Assembly (NCBI GenBank): GCA_021798915.1
Contig: JAJZBM010000003.1
Coordinates: forward strand, 62,001 to 126,000
Source: Pseudomonadota bacterium
GTDB lineage: Bacteria > Pseudomonadota > Alphaproteobacteria > Acetobacterales > Acetobacteraceae
Direction of reading: 5' to 3'
DNA: 64,000 bases
Part shown: positions 8,919 through 18,444 of the stretch, piece after piece
How the letters are laid out: the number at the start of each line of letters is the position of its first letter
Position numbering within the stretch: the stretch's first letter is position 1
Program-made: the position numbers and the translations under genes
Notes under the pieces: model-generated
Seen by the model: the letters and a program-made list of their open reading frames with translations, nothing else
What the model was told of the DNA's origin: nothing
Database searches by the model: none

Positions 8919-10760
8919 CTACCCGGCCGGCGCGCTGCAGGAGGCAGCACCGAAGACGCAAAACCGCGCGCAATAGGGGTGGTTGAGCGTCACCGGGCGC
9001 GCCGCCGCGGCGAGATCGGCGCCGAGATCGAAATCCGGCGCATAGGGCTGCAAGGTGCAGGCAACGACCCTGGGCGCCGCCTCGCCCCGGCGATGGACGA
9101 CCATGCGGGAGGTCTCGCACATCACCCGCCGCCCGCGCCCGGCGAGCGTCTGCCAGCAGGTCGCGCTCACCTCCGGCGGGTCGGGCTGGCCGGCGAGTTC
9201 GGGAAACAGCGTGAGATGCGCGGGATCGAAGGCGTCGAGCGCCAGGCCGAGTTCGGCGAACAAGGCGGCGAAGCCGGCGCGCAGCCCCGCCTCCTCGATC
9301 TCGGGCGGCCGCCGCGCGGCGATCGAGAGCGCCGCCCCGCTTGTCGCCAAAAGACGAAGCCCGGCGAGGGTCGGGGCAAAGCTTCCCGGGCCGCGCAGGC
9401 GCTCATGCCCCGCCCGGGTGTAATGGTCGAGCGAGACGCGAAGCGCGAGCCGCGCGCCATGCGCCGCGGCAAGCGCGCGCAGCGCCTCGCCGTGCCGCTG
9501 CATCGGGCGCATGGCGTTGGTCAGGACGAGCGCGCGATAGCCACGCGCGAGCGCTTGCGCGATCATCCCCGGCGTCTCCGGGTTCAGAAACGGCTCGCCG
9601 CCGGTGAAGCCGATCTCGGCGAGTTCGGGATGGCGGGCGGACGCTTCGTCGAGAAAACGCTCGAAATCGGCGCGGGCGAGATAAATCAGCCGGTCATTGC
9701 GCGGGCTGCTTTCGATATAGCAATCCGTGCAGGCGATGTTGCAGAGCGTGCCGGTATTGAACCACAGGGTTTCGAGGGCGGTGAGCGCGACCGAGGCGTG
9801 CGGGGCGCCGCTTGCGGTGCGGGCCGGATCGGCGAAAGCCGGGCGCGGCGCGGGCGCGGCTTGGGCCGTCTCCGGCCATTTCGTGACGGCGGGCGCGAGC
9901 GGCGTGCCGCTCATCGCCTGCTCGGCGGCGGGCAGGATGTCGAAATTCGGCCAAACGCCGCTCTCCAGCGTCTCGGCATAGTCTTCCGGCAGCCCGGCAC
10001 GCCGCATCGCCGCCGCCGCCGCGCGATGGTCATAGGCGAGCGGCAGATGGCGAATGTCGAGTCCGTCCCGCCCGGGAATCAGCAGGCTGAACCAGCCGCG
10101 TGGGGTTCCGTCATTGGCGGGCAGGCCGATCACCCCGGCATTGTGCCAGAGCCGCGCGCCGAGGCGGCGGGTGAAGGGCAGGCCGCAATGGCCGCCGATC
10201 ACGCCGTCGGTGCCGGTTTCGGCGATTTCGTGCCCGAGATCGGCGTCCGGGGCGGAGGCGAAGACGAAACGGTTGATCCGGCTCGGCGCGCCATGGACGA
10301 CGGCGAAGCGGTGCCCGCCGATGAGGAGATCGAGCCGGCGCGGCAGCCCCGCCATCCAGCGCCGCGTCGGGTGATCGACATGGGCGCTGGCATAGGTGAA
10401 CCAAGCCGCCGAAAGCCGTTCGCAGCGCGACCCAGGGGCGAAGCCGCAGCCGCAATCCTCGGCCTCGGCGGCGAGTTGTTCCTCGCAATTGCCCATCACC
10501 GTCGCGATCCCGGCGGCGCGGATGAGTGCGATCACCGGCGCCGGATCGGCGCCATAGGCGACGACATCGCCGGTGCAGATCATGCGCGCGGGCGGAATGC
10601 CGAGCCGGGCCGCCTCGGCGAGCAGCGCCTCGGTCGCCTGAAGATTGCTGTAGCAGCCGCCGAAGACCAGAACCGGCCCGTCGGTGATGAGCAGCGGCAC
10701 CGCCATCGCCCCGCTTGCCGCGCCGAGCGCGTCGGGGAACACGCCCTCGCTCGCCCTCAT
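8919..10760 (-). CDS. Degenerate calcineurin-like phosphoesterase / radical SAM fusion protein, ~613 aa
   Basis: N-terminal VLVFGGCYSNLQATEALLAEA...CTGDVVAYGADP...VMGNCEEQ...VVHGAP...GGHCGLPF; C-terminal CNIACTDCYIESSP (CxxxCxxC), GFTGGEPFLNPE and six further Cys; start trimmed to ATG at 10760. Confidence 0.85.
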   Translation of the reverse strand: MRASEGVFPDALGAASGAMAVPLLITDGPVLVFGGCYSNLQATEALLAEAARLGIPPARMICTGDVVAYGADPAPVIALIRAAGIATVMGNCEEQLAAEAEDCGCGFAPGSRCERLSAAWFTYASAHVDHPTRRWMAGLPRRLDLLIGGHRFAVVHGAPSRINRFVFASAPDADLGHEIAETGTDGVIGGHCGLPFTRRLGARLWHNAGVIGLPANDGTPRGWFSLLIPGRDGLDIRHLPLAYDHRAAAAAMRRAGLPEDYAETLESGVWPNFDILPAAEQAMSGTPLAPAVTKWPETAQAAPAPRPAFADPARTASGAPHASVALTALETLWFNTGTLCNIACTDCYIESSPRNDRLIYLARADFERFLDEASARHPELAEIGFTGGEPFLNPETPGMIAQALARGYRALVLTNAMRPMQRHGEALRALAAAHGARLALRVSLDHYTRAGHERLRGPGSFAPTLAGLRLLATSGAALSIAARRPPEIEEAGLRAGFAALFAELGLALDAFDPAHLTLFPELAGQPDPPEVSATCWQTLAGRGRRVMCETSRMVVHRRGEAAPRVVACTLQPYAPDFDLGADLAAAARPVTLNHPYCARFCVFGAASCSAPAG

Positions 10761-10770
10761 CGCAGCACCC

Positions 10771-10815
10771 AGACCAAAAGGTCTTTGGTTCTTTCTTCCA
10801 AGAAAGAACCGCTTT
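10771..10815. repeat. Inverted-repeat intergenic element GGTTCTTTCTT-CC-AAGAAAGAACC + GCTTTCTT, probable terminator of ubiA
   Basis: 11-bp arms 10787-10797/10800-10810, just past the ubiA stop; related copy near 45499-45522. Confidence 0.7.
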
Positions 10816-10827
10816 CTTCCCCCTGCC

Positions 10828-11733
10828 TCACATCCCCCCCCCGCCGAGGGCGATGGCGAGCGCGATCGCGAGCCCGGTTTCGCGGTTGGCCTTGAACAGA
10901 CGAAGACAGCGCGCCGGGTCATCGATGTCGAGGGCGATCACCTGCCAGGCGAAGAGCGCCGCCGGCAGGGCGAGGGCGGCGAAAAACCCGACCCCGAGCC
11001 CGGCGAGACGCCCGGCAGCGAGGAGGGCGATGAGCGCGAGCGTGTAGCAGACGGCGAGAAACGGCCGCGTCGCCCGGCCGAACAGCCGCGCCGTCGATTT
11101 CACGCCGACGAGGGCGTCGTCCTCGCGGTCCTGATGGGCGTAGATGGTGTCATAGCCGAGGATCCAGACGATCGCGGCGAAATAGAGCAGACCGGCGGCA
11201 AGGGTGAGGCGCCCGGTCGCGGCGGCGTAGCCGAGCGGTGCGCCCCAGCCGAAGGTGAAACCGAGCATGATCTGCGGCCACCAGGTGACGCGCTTGGCGA
11301 GCGGGTAGGTCGCGACCAGCGCCAGGGAGCCGACCCCGAGCGCTTGCGCAAGCGGCGGCAATTGCAACAAAATGACCAGCGAGACCGCGAGCAGGACGGC
11401 GAGAAACATCGCCGCCTCGCCGAGCCCGAGGGTGCCGGCGGCGAGCGGGCGGCCCTTGGTGCGCGCAACGAGCCGGTCGAGATCGCGGTCCCACATATCG
11501 TTGACGATGCAGCCGGCGGCGCGCATTAGGACGCTGCCCACGGCAAACAGGGCGATCAGCCAGAGCGCCCGCCCGAGTGTCGGCCGCGCCAGCAGCAGGC
11601 TCCAGAGGCCAGGGAGAAACAACAGCCACGCCCCGATCGGCCGGTCGAGCCGGGCGAGCAGGAAATAGGGCTGCCAGCGCGGTGGCAGGCGGGCGAGAAA
11701 GCCATCACGAACGATATCGGTATGCGCGGTCAT
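10828..11733 (-). CDS. ubiA: 4-hydroxybenzoate octaprenyltransferase
   Basis: RLDRPIGAWLLFLPGLWSLLLA, NDMWDRDLDRLVARTKGRPLAAG, GYDTIYAHQDREDD. Confidence 0.93.
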   Translation of the reverse strand: MTAHTDIVRDGFLARLPPRWQPYFLLARLDRPIGAWLLFLPGLWSLLLARPTLGRALWLIALFAVGSVLMRAAGCIVNDMWDRDLDRLVARTKGRPLAAGTLGLGEAAMFLAVLLAVSLVILLQLPPLAQALGVGSLALVATYPLAKRVTWWPQIMLGFTFGWGAPLGYAAATGRLTLAAGLLYFAAIVWILGYDTIYAHQDREDDALVGVKSTARLFGRATRPFLAVCYTLALIALLAAGRLAGLGVGFFAALALPAALFAWQVIALDIDDPARCLRLFKANRETGLAIALAIALGGGGM

Positions 11734-11755
11734 GGGTGCTAGTCTCACCGCTATC

Positions 11756-12472
11756 ATGGCCAGGTCAATCCGTCTCCACACGCCGGCTTCCCTCACCGCC
11801 GGCGGCCTCGTCGCCCTCCCGCCCGATCAGGCGCATTATCTCGGCACGGTGATGCGCGCAACGCCCGGCGCGGTCATCGCGCTGTTCAATGGGCGCGACG
11901 GCGAATGGCGCGGCCGGATCGTCGCCCTCCGCCGCGGCGGGGCGGAGATCGCAATCGAAACCCAACTGCGCCCGCCAGCGGCCGCGCCGGATCCCGATCT
12001 CTGGCTGGTTTTTGCGCTTCTCAAACGCCCGGCGACCGATCTCGTCGTCCAGAAGGCGACCGAGCTCGGGGTTGCGGCGATTTTTCCGGTGATCACGATG
12101 CATAGCCTCGGCGAGCGGGTCAATCTCGCCCGGCTGGAGGCGATCGCGCGTGAGGCGGCGGAGCAGAGCGAGCGCCTGTCACTGCCCGAGCTCCATGCCC
12201 CGCAACCCCTCCCCGCCCTCCTCGCCGGCTGGCCGGGCGGGCGCCGTCTGGTCGCCGCGATCGAACGCGCGGACGCGCCGCCGGTTGCGGCAAAGCCGGG
12301 GCCGGCGGCGCTCATCGTCGGGCCCGAGGGGGGATTCGCGGCGGCAGAGCTTGACGTCCTGCGCGCGCATCCCTTTGTAGAGCCGGCGACGCTCGGGCCG
12401 CGCATCCTCCGCGCCGAAACCGCCGCGATCGCCGGGTTGGCCCTGCTCCAGGCCGCGCCCCGGCGGCGTTGA
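11756..12472 (+). CDS. rsmE: 16S rRNA (uracil-1498-N3)-methyltransferase
   Basis: ALLKRPATDLVVQKATELGVAAI, LIVGPEGGFAAAELD, LGPRILRAETA. Confidence 0.92.
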   Translation: MARSIRLHTPASLTAGGLVALPPDQAHYLGTVMRATPGAVIALFNGRDGEWRGRIVALRRGGAEIAIETQLRPPAAAPDPDLWLVFALLKRPATDLVVQKATELGVAAIFPVITMHSLGERVNLARLEAIAREAAEQSERLSLPELHAPQPLPALLAGWPGGRRLVAAIERADAPPVAAKPGPAALIVGPEGGFAAAELDVLRAHPFVEPATLGPRILRAETAAIAGLALLQAAPRRR

Positions 12473-12534
12473 CTGCGCCTGCCATTTTCTTGCGCCACCG
12501 TTCCGGGGGCGCGCCAAAAGGTCACGAAATCCGC

Positions 12535-13923
12535 ATGTCCAATCCCGGTGAGATCGACGCCACCCCCATCACCGATCGGCGTCAGCTCGCCGCCTGGTTT
12601 GAGGCCGGCTGCAAGCCGCGCGATGCATGGCGGATCGGCACCGAACACGAGAAATTCGGCTTCCGTCTCGCCGATTTCGCGCCCCCGCCCTATGAGCCTG
12701 CGGGAATCGGCGCCGTCCTCGGCGGATTCGCGCGCACCGGCTGGACGCCGATCCTCGATCGCGGGCGGATGATCGGGCTCAAGGGGGGGGAGGCGCGAAA
12801 CGAGGCCTCGATCTCGCTGGAGCCGGGCGGGCAATTGGAACTCTCGGGCGGGCTGCTGCCCGATCTCCATGCCACCGCGCGGGAGCTCGCGGCACATTTC
12901 GCCGAGATGCACGCCGCCGCCGATGCGCTCGGCCTCGGCTTCGCCGCACTCGGCTTTCATCCGCTGGCGCGCCGCGACGCCATGCCGTGGATGCCGAAAA
13001 GCCGCTATGCCATCATGCGCCGCTACATGCCGACGCGCGGCGCACTCGGCCTCGACATGATGCTCCGCACCTGCACCGTGCAGGTCAATCTCGATTACGG
13101 GTCGGAGGCGGACATGGTGCAGAAGCTCCGCGTCGGGCTCGCGCTGCAACCGCTGGCGACCGCCTTGTTCGCCAATTCCCCGTTCACCGAGGGCCGCCCG
13201 AACGGATTCCTCTCCTACCGCGCCCATATCTGGAGCGATACCGACCCCGACCGCACCGGCATCCCGGCCGTGTTCTTCGAAGACGGCTTCGGTTTCGAGC
13301 GCTTCGTGGACTGGGTGCTCGATGTGCCGATGTATTTCATCCAGCGGGAGGGCGGCTTCATCGATCTCGCCGGGCGTTCCTTCCGCCGCTTTCTCGAAAC
13401 CGGCCTCGACGAGGTGCCCGGGGAGCGGGCGGTGATCGGCGATTTCGCCGATCACCTGACCACCGTATTCACCGATGTGCGGCTCAAGCGCTTTCTCGAA
13501 ATGCGTGGCGCCGATGCCGGAACGCCGGCGATGATGCTGGCGCAGAGCGCGCTCTGGACCGGGCTGCTCTATGATGACGCGGCGCTGGCGGCGGCGGCGG
13601 CGCTGGTCCGCGCCCATCCGTGGCGGACGTTCGCCGCCCTCCGTGCCGCGGTGCCGCGAAGCGGCCTCGCCGCGCCTTGGCCGACCCCGGCGCGGCCGGA
13701 GGGAACCTTGCGCGACCTCGCGCGGGAGGTGGTGGCGATCGCCAAAGATGGCCTCCGCGCCCGCGCCCGCCGCGACGCCGATGGCCAAGACGAGCGCCGG
13801 TTTCTCGCCCCGCTCGAAGAGATCGTCGCCGGCGGACCGACCCAGGCCGAGCACTGGCTGGCGCGGTATGACACGGTGTGGAACGGCGAGACACGGGAAA
13901 TCTTCCGCGAATCGCGGCTTTGA
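12535..13923 (+). CDS. gshA: Glutamate-cysteine ligase
   Basis: WRIGTEHEKFGF, FADHLTTVFTDVRLKRFLEMRGAD; alphaproteobacterial/plant-type GCL. Confidence 0.9.
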   Translation: MSNPGEIDATPITDRRQLAAWFEAGCKPRDAWRIGTEHEKFGFRLADFAPPPYEPAGIGAVLGGFARTGWTPILDRGRMIGLKGGEARNEASISLEPGGQLELSGGLLPDLHATARELAAHFAEMHAAADALGLGFAALGFHPLARRDAMPWMPKSRYAIMRRYMPTRGALGLDMMLRTCTVQVNLDYGSEADMVQKLRVGLALQPLATALFANSPFTEGRPNGFLSYRAHIWSDTDPDRTGIPAVFFEDGFGFERFVDWVLDVPMYFIQREGGFIDLAGRSFRRFLETGLDEVPGERAVIGDFADHLTTVFTDVRLKRFLEMRGADAGTPAMMLAQSALWTGLLYDDAALAAAAALVRAHPWRTFAALRAAVPRSGLAAPWPTPARPEGTLRDLAREVVAIAKDGLRARARRDADGQDERRFLAPLEEIVAGGPTQAEHWLARYDTVWNGETREIFRESRL

Positions 13924-14034
13924 ACGGCAGCTGAGCGCGGCGATTCGGGGGTTCGGGCCGGCGATCACGAAAATTTTTTCTCGCGTCGTCTGCGGCCGGG
14001 TTTGTGTTTTTCCCTGCCGGCCGAATTATTAAAA

Positions 14035-14072
14035 ATATTAACAAACGAAAAAATGCATACCGTCGTTAATAT
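14035..14072. promoter_or_regulatory. Inverted repeat ATATTAAC-N22-GTTAATAT, candidate operator for the BTAD regulator
   Basis: Perfect 8-bp arms (14035-14042, 14065-14072), centres ~30 bp apart, in an AT-rich leader. Confidence 0.35.
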
Positions 14073-14194
14073 CGGGATTTCGCCGACCGATTCTTTCCGG
14101 AAATGACATTTCGTTGCCATGACCACGCCGGCGCGATCCAGCACGACAAACGGAAATGCTTGCAGTCTAGACGGGACTCTGTAACACTAAAAAA

Positions 14195-16261
14195 ATGCTG
14201 ATGTCACGCGCCGCCGAATTGACCTCTCTTGGCCGCCCCGCGCCCCGCGCCGGGGAGGAACGGCTGCGGCTCCGGCTATTCGGGGCGATGGAGGCGGCGG
14301 CCGCGAATGGCGACAGCGCCCTCCCCAATGGCCGCAAAACCCGCGCCCTGCTCGCCATGCTGGCGCTCGCCGCGCCACGCCCGGTCAGCCGCGCCTGGAT
14401 CGCCGAGACGCTGTGGAGCGGCCGGCCCGAGGAACAGGCCCGCGGCTCGCTGCGCCAGGAAATCCACCGCCTGCTCGATTGTCTCGGCCCGCTTGGCGCC
14501 GAGGTGCTCGCCATCGGGCGCGAACAGATCGCGCTCCGCCCCGGCACCACCTGGATCGACGTCGCCGAGGTGCTGCGCGCGACGCCGGCGGCGCCCGAGG
14601 CGCTGCGGCTGATCGGCGGCGAATTGCTGGCCGATCTCAGCGGCCTCGACCCTGCCGCCGATCTCTGGCTGGCGGGCGAGCGCAACCGGGTGCGCGGCCA
14701 TGCCCGCGCGGTCGCCGAAGCGCTGCTCGCCGAGCAAACCACGCCGGACGGCATGATCACCGCCGCCCAGCAGCTCCTCGCCATCGATCAAACCCATGAG
14801 GGCGCCTGGCGGGCGCTGATCCACGCCCACGCCGTGCGTGGCGAGCGGGGTCTCGCGATCGAGGCTTTCGGGCGCTGCCGCGCCGCGCTGGCGCAGGCGC
14901 TGGATGCGCTGCCCTCCGATGAAACCCGCGAATTGCTGGCCGAGATCCGCTCCGGCAGCGCACCCCCCCTCAAAAGCCGCGGCCAGATCGCGCCGGCCCC
15001 GCAGGGGCGCGGCGGCCGGCGCCTCGGTGTGCTGCCGCTGCAGAGCTTCGGGGACGACCCAATGGGGCGCGGTGGGGCCGGCGGGGCCGGCGAAATCGCC
15101 ATCGTCCTCGCCGAGGAGATCACCAGCGCGCTCGCCCCGTTCCGCTGGCTCGACCTCGTCTCCTGCGCCGCCCTGGCGCGCTTTGCGACCGAAACCCGGG
15201 ACGAGACGGCGCTCCGCCGCGCTTTCGGCCTCGATTTCCTGATCGACGGCACGCTCCAGCGCCTCGGCGCCATGCATCGCGTGACGCTGCGCCTGATCGA
15301 TCTCACCGCCGGCAACCATATCGCCTGGGTGCAGCGCTTCGACCATCGCGCCGACGACCCGCTCGGCCTGCAGGACCGCATCGCCGCCCTCGCCGCGGCG
15401 CGAATCGACCTCGAAGCCCAGCATCTCGAAATCCGCCGCGTCGCTCAGCCGGTGGCGAGCGGCGCCGGGCGCGTCGAGCGCGACATGTCCGCCTATGAGG
15501 CGGTGCTGCGCGCCCTCGGGCTGATGCAGCGCCTCGATCGCACGCAATTCCTCGCCGCCGGCTCGCTCCTCGACCTCGCCGCCGAACTCGACCCCGATTA
15601 CGCCCCGCCACGGGTGCAGATCGCCACCTGGAACGCGCTCCTGATCGCCCAGGGCTGGGCCGCCCACCCCGAGGAGGCGCGCGCCCGCGCCATCGCCGCC
15701 GCCCAGCAGGCGATCGCGATCGACCCCCAGGATGCCCGCGCCTTCGCCATCGCCGGGCATATCAAATCGACCCTGGAGCAGCGTCATGACGAGGCGGTGG
15801 CGCTGGCGCGGCGGGCGCTGGCGCTAAACCCCAATCTGCCGCTGGCCTGGGGCATGGCCGGCATCATCGAACTCGGCCGCGGCGATCTCGCCGCCGCCGA
15901 ACAGCGTTTCGCCCGTTATAAGGAGCTGGTGCCGCTCGATCCACGCGCCTTCGTCATCGATCAGGGGCAGGCGTTGCTCGCCTTTCTGCGCGGCGATTTC
16001 GAGACCGCGACCATGCTCGCCCGCGAAATCAGCGAGATCCGGCCGTCCCTCCGCGCCATCTACCCGCTGCATCTCGCCGCCCTCGGCCATCTCGGGCGGC
16101 GCGCCGAGGCGACGCTGCTCCGCACCCGCTTCGCCCATCTCGATCCCGATCACAGCATCGCCGGTATTCTCGCCCAAACCCCGCTCGCCCGTGACGCCGA
16201 CCGCGACCTGCTGGCAACCGGCCTCCGCCTCGCCGGCGTCCCCGAACTCAGCGCGAACTGA
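14195..16261 (+). CDS. BTAD/SARP-type transcriptional regulator with TolB-like and TPR regions
   Basis: LRLFGAMEAAAANGDSALPNGRKTRALLAMLALAAPRPVSRAWIAETLWSGRPEEQARGSLRQEIHRLLDCLG; RRLGVLPLQSFGD...; TPR-like Ala-rich C-terminus. Confidence 0.8.
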   Translation: MLMSRAAELTSLGRPAPRAGEERLRLRLFGAMEAAAANGDSALPNGRKTRALLAMLALAAPRPVSRAWIAETLWSGRPEEQARGSLRQEIHRLLDCLGPLGAEVLAIGREQIALRPGTTWIDVAEVLRATPAAPEALRLIGGELLADLSGLDPAADLWLAGERNRVRGHARAVAEALLAEQTTPDGMITAAQQLLAIDQTHEGAWRALIHAHAVRGERGLAIEAFGRCRAALAQALDALPSDETRELLAEIRSGSAPPLKSRGQIAPAPQGRGGRRLGVLPLQSFGDDPMGRGGAGGAGEIAIVLAEEITSALAPFRWLDLVSCAALARFATETRDETALRRAFGLDFLIDGTLQRLGAMHRVTLRLIDLTAGNHIAWVQRFDHRADDPLGLQDRIAALAAARIDLEAQHLEIRRVAQPVASGAGRVERDMSAYEAVLRALGLMQRLDRTQFLAAGSLLDLAAELDPDYAPPRVQIATWNALLIAQGWAAHPEEARARAIAAAQQAIAIDPQDARAFAIAGHIKSTLEQRHDEAVALARRALALNPNLPLAWGMAGIIELGRGDLAAAEQRFARYKELVPLDPRAFVIDQGQALLAFLRGDFETATMLAREISEIRPSLRAIYPLHLAALGHLGRRAEATLLRTRFAHLDPDHSIAGILAQTPLARDADRDLLATGLRLAGVPELSAN

Positions 16262-16888
16262 TCACGTTTCCGGCTGATCGCCGCCGATCAGGGAGGCGAT
16301 TTCGGCGCGCCCCGCTTCCCCGAGACCGGCGATGACCCCGGCGCGGTCGGCGGGCGGGCGGTTCTGGCTCATTTTCCATTTCCCCTCGAGCCGGGTCAGC
16401 GCGAGGGTGAAGCCGACGATACCCTTGAGCTGAGCGGCGATGAAATCCGCCGGCGCATCCTCGACCGCCCAGGGCGCGGCCCGCCCGGCCTCGTGACGCG
16501 CGGTCAATCTCTTGACCAGGGCGAGCAGCGACGCCGGGTCGTCGAAAAACCGCAGCCTGCCCTCGGCATGGATGGTGACGTAGTTCCAGGTCGGCACCAC
16601 CCGCCCGGTCTCCCGCTTGGTCGCGTACCAGGACGGCGTCACATAGGCGTCCGGCCCCATGAAAATCGCCAGCGCCATCGCGCCATCGCCGCGCGCCAGC
16701 GGATTGCCGCGGGCGATATGGCCGGAAAGCGTGCCGAGCGGCGCGGGCTCGGGGTCGATCAGCAAGGGCAGCGGGCTCGCCTCGAACCCCTCGCCGGCAG
16801 CGATGACGAGATTGGCGAGCGGTTGCGCACGCATCATGGCGTGCAGGCGGTCGATCCGGTCTTCGCGAAACGCCGGCGGATTGTACAT
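16262..16888 (-). CDS. FMN-binding negative transcriptional regulator, PaiB family
   Basis: MYNPPAFREDR, WYATKRETGRVVPTWNYVTIHAEG, KMSQNRPPADRAGVIAGL. Confidence 0.9.
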   Translation of the reverse strand: MYNPPAFREDRIDRLHAMMRAQPLANLVIAAGEGFEASPLPLLIDPEPAPLGTLSGHIARGNPLARGDGAMALAIFMGPDAYVTPSWYATKRETGRVVPTWNYVTIHAEGRLRFFDDPASLLALVKRLTARHEAGRAAPWAVEDAPADFIAAQLKGIVGFTLALTRLEGKWKMSQNRPPADRAGVIAGLGEAGRAEIASLIGGDQPET

Positions 16889-16899
16889 GCGTCCCTCCT

Positions 16900-18444
16900 T
16901 CAGGGTGTCGCGGCCAGGAATTGCGGTGGCAGCAAGGCGTTGGTGTAGGCCTCCGGGTGGGTCAGCAGATAATGCGCCGCGTCGAGATCGGCATCGGTGC
17001 CGAGGGCGGCGGGACAGGCGCCGCGAATTTCCAGGATGATGCCCGGCGGCACCGGCGCCCGCGCGGTGCGATGGGCGGCGAGCGCCGCCGCCAGCGGCCG
17101 CTTGCCCGCGGCGAGATCATCGAACTCGCGCGCCAGCACCGCCGCGCCAAGGCTGGTGCAGATCTGCGGCATCACGCCGAGATCCTGGATCGGCCAGCCG
17201 AGCGGCGCCAGGACACGGCTCCAGGTTACGTATAATTCGCCGCCATCGGGCAGCGCCGTCATCGTCTGGATCAGCCCCTTGCCCAGCGTCGCGCTGCCGA
17301 GCACCACGGCGCGGCGGTTATCGGCCAGGGCCGCGGCGGTGATCTCGGCGGCGCTGGCGGTGCGGCCATCGACCAGCACGGCCACCGCGACGTCATCGGC
17401 GTGTGGCTCGGCATCGGCGTCGAGCACCCGGTTCGCGGCCGGATCGCGCCCGGCGGTGGTCGCGATGAGGCCGGAGCCGAGCAGCGCACCGACGACGTTC
17501 ACCGTTTGCTGCAACAGCCCGCCACGATTGCCGCGCAGATCGACGACGATGCCGCGCGGCCGCGCCCGCTCGGGAAGAAAACCCCCGGAGAACGCCTTGT
17601 CCAGCGCCGCAGTCACCTGCTGGTCGGTGCCGCGCTGAAATCCGGTGAGGCGAAGCACGGCGATATCGTCGGGCAGGGTGCTGACGAAGACGGTCTGCGC
17701 CGCGACCGGGGCACGCACCAGATCGAGGGTCTGGCGCCGCCCCTCGCGGGTGCGGAGCGCGAGCCGGACATGGCTCGCGCTCGGCCCGGCCAGCATCGCG
17801 GCAACGGCGACGGCATCGGCATGCCCGACCGGTTCGCGATCGAGCGCGAGAATGATCGCCCCGGGCTGAATGCCGGCCTTCGCCGCCGGACTCTCGGCGA
17901 GCACCTCGGCGACGGCGACGGCATCGCCACGCTGGCCGAGGATCAGCCCGACGCCACCATCATTGCGCCGGCCCTGGCGGTCGATCTCGATCTCGCCGGG
18001 CGGAGAATAGCGCGAATAGGGGTCGAGATGGGTGAACAATTCGTCGAACAGGCCGCGCATGAGGCCCTGCGCCCCGCCACGGCGCACCAGAGCCGAAGCC
18101 TCCCAGCCGCTTGCCGCGAGGTCCGCGGTGAGCGCGCCCCAGCCCGCGGCGTCATCGGCGGCCGGGGTGGCACGCGAGAGCTGCATCCGCCCACCGACAA
18201 GGAGATCCACATGCCCCTCCTGTGCTGCGACGGCGAGCGCCGGGTCCATCACCGCGAGCCCGCGCAACAGCCAGAGGGCGAGGCGCGGGATCGGCACCGG
18301 CTCCAGGCTGCGCGGCGCGATGAAGGCATAGGCGTCGGTGAAGACCTGCGCGGCGAGCGGCATCGGGAACGCCACCTCGGCGACATTCTGCGCCTGGGCC
18401 GGCCATGCGAACAACAGCAGAAGGAAAAACCGCGCCGCTCTCAC
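16900..18444 (-). CDS. S41 family C-terminal processing peptidase
   Basis: Signal peptide; PDZ-like region GVGLILGQRGDAVAVAEVLAESPAAKAGIQPGAIIL; VDGRTASAAEITAAAL and LGKGLIQT catalytic Ser/Lys motifs. Confidence 0.9.
   Translation of the reverse strand: MRAARFFLLLLFAWPAQAQNVAEVAFPMPLAAQVFTDAYAFIAPRSLEPVPIPRLALWLLRGLAVMDPALAVAAQEGHVDLLVGGRMQLSRATPAADDAAGWGALTADLAASGWEASALVRRGGAQGLMRGLFDELFTHLDPYSRYSPPGEIEIDRQGRRNDGGVGLILGQRGDAVAVAEVLAESPAAKAGIQPGAIILALDREPVGHADAVAVAAMLAGPSASHVRLALRTREGRRQTLDLVRAPVAAQTVFVSTLPDDIAVLRLTGFQRGTDQQVTAALDKAFSGGFLPERARPRGIVVDLRGNRGGLLQQTVNVVGALLGSGLIATTAGRDPAANRVLDADAEPHADDVAVAVLVDGRTASAAEITAAALADNRRAVVLGSATLGKGLIQTMTALPDGGELYVTWSRVLAPLGWPIQDLGVMPQICTSLGAAVLAREFDDLAAGKRPLAAALAAHRTARAPVPPGIILEIRGACPAALGTDADLDAAHYLLTHPEAYTNALLPPQFLAATP

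Noticed and set aside
8787-10895. 702-aa plus-strand ORF
   Set aside because: Antisense to the phosphoesterase/radical SAM gene; no recognisable domains.
11836-13968. 710-aa minus-strand ORF
   Set aside because: Antisense to rsmE and gshA; no domain motifs.
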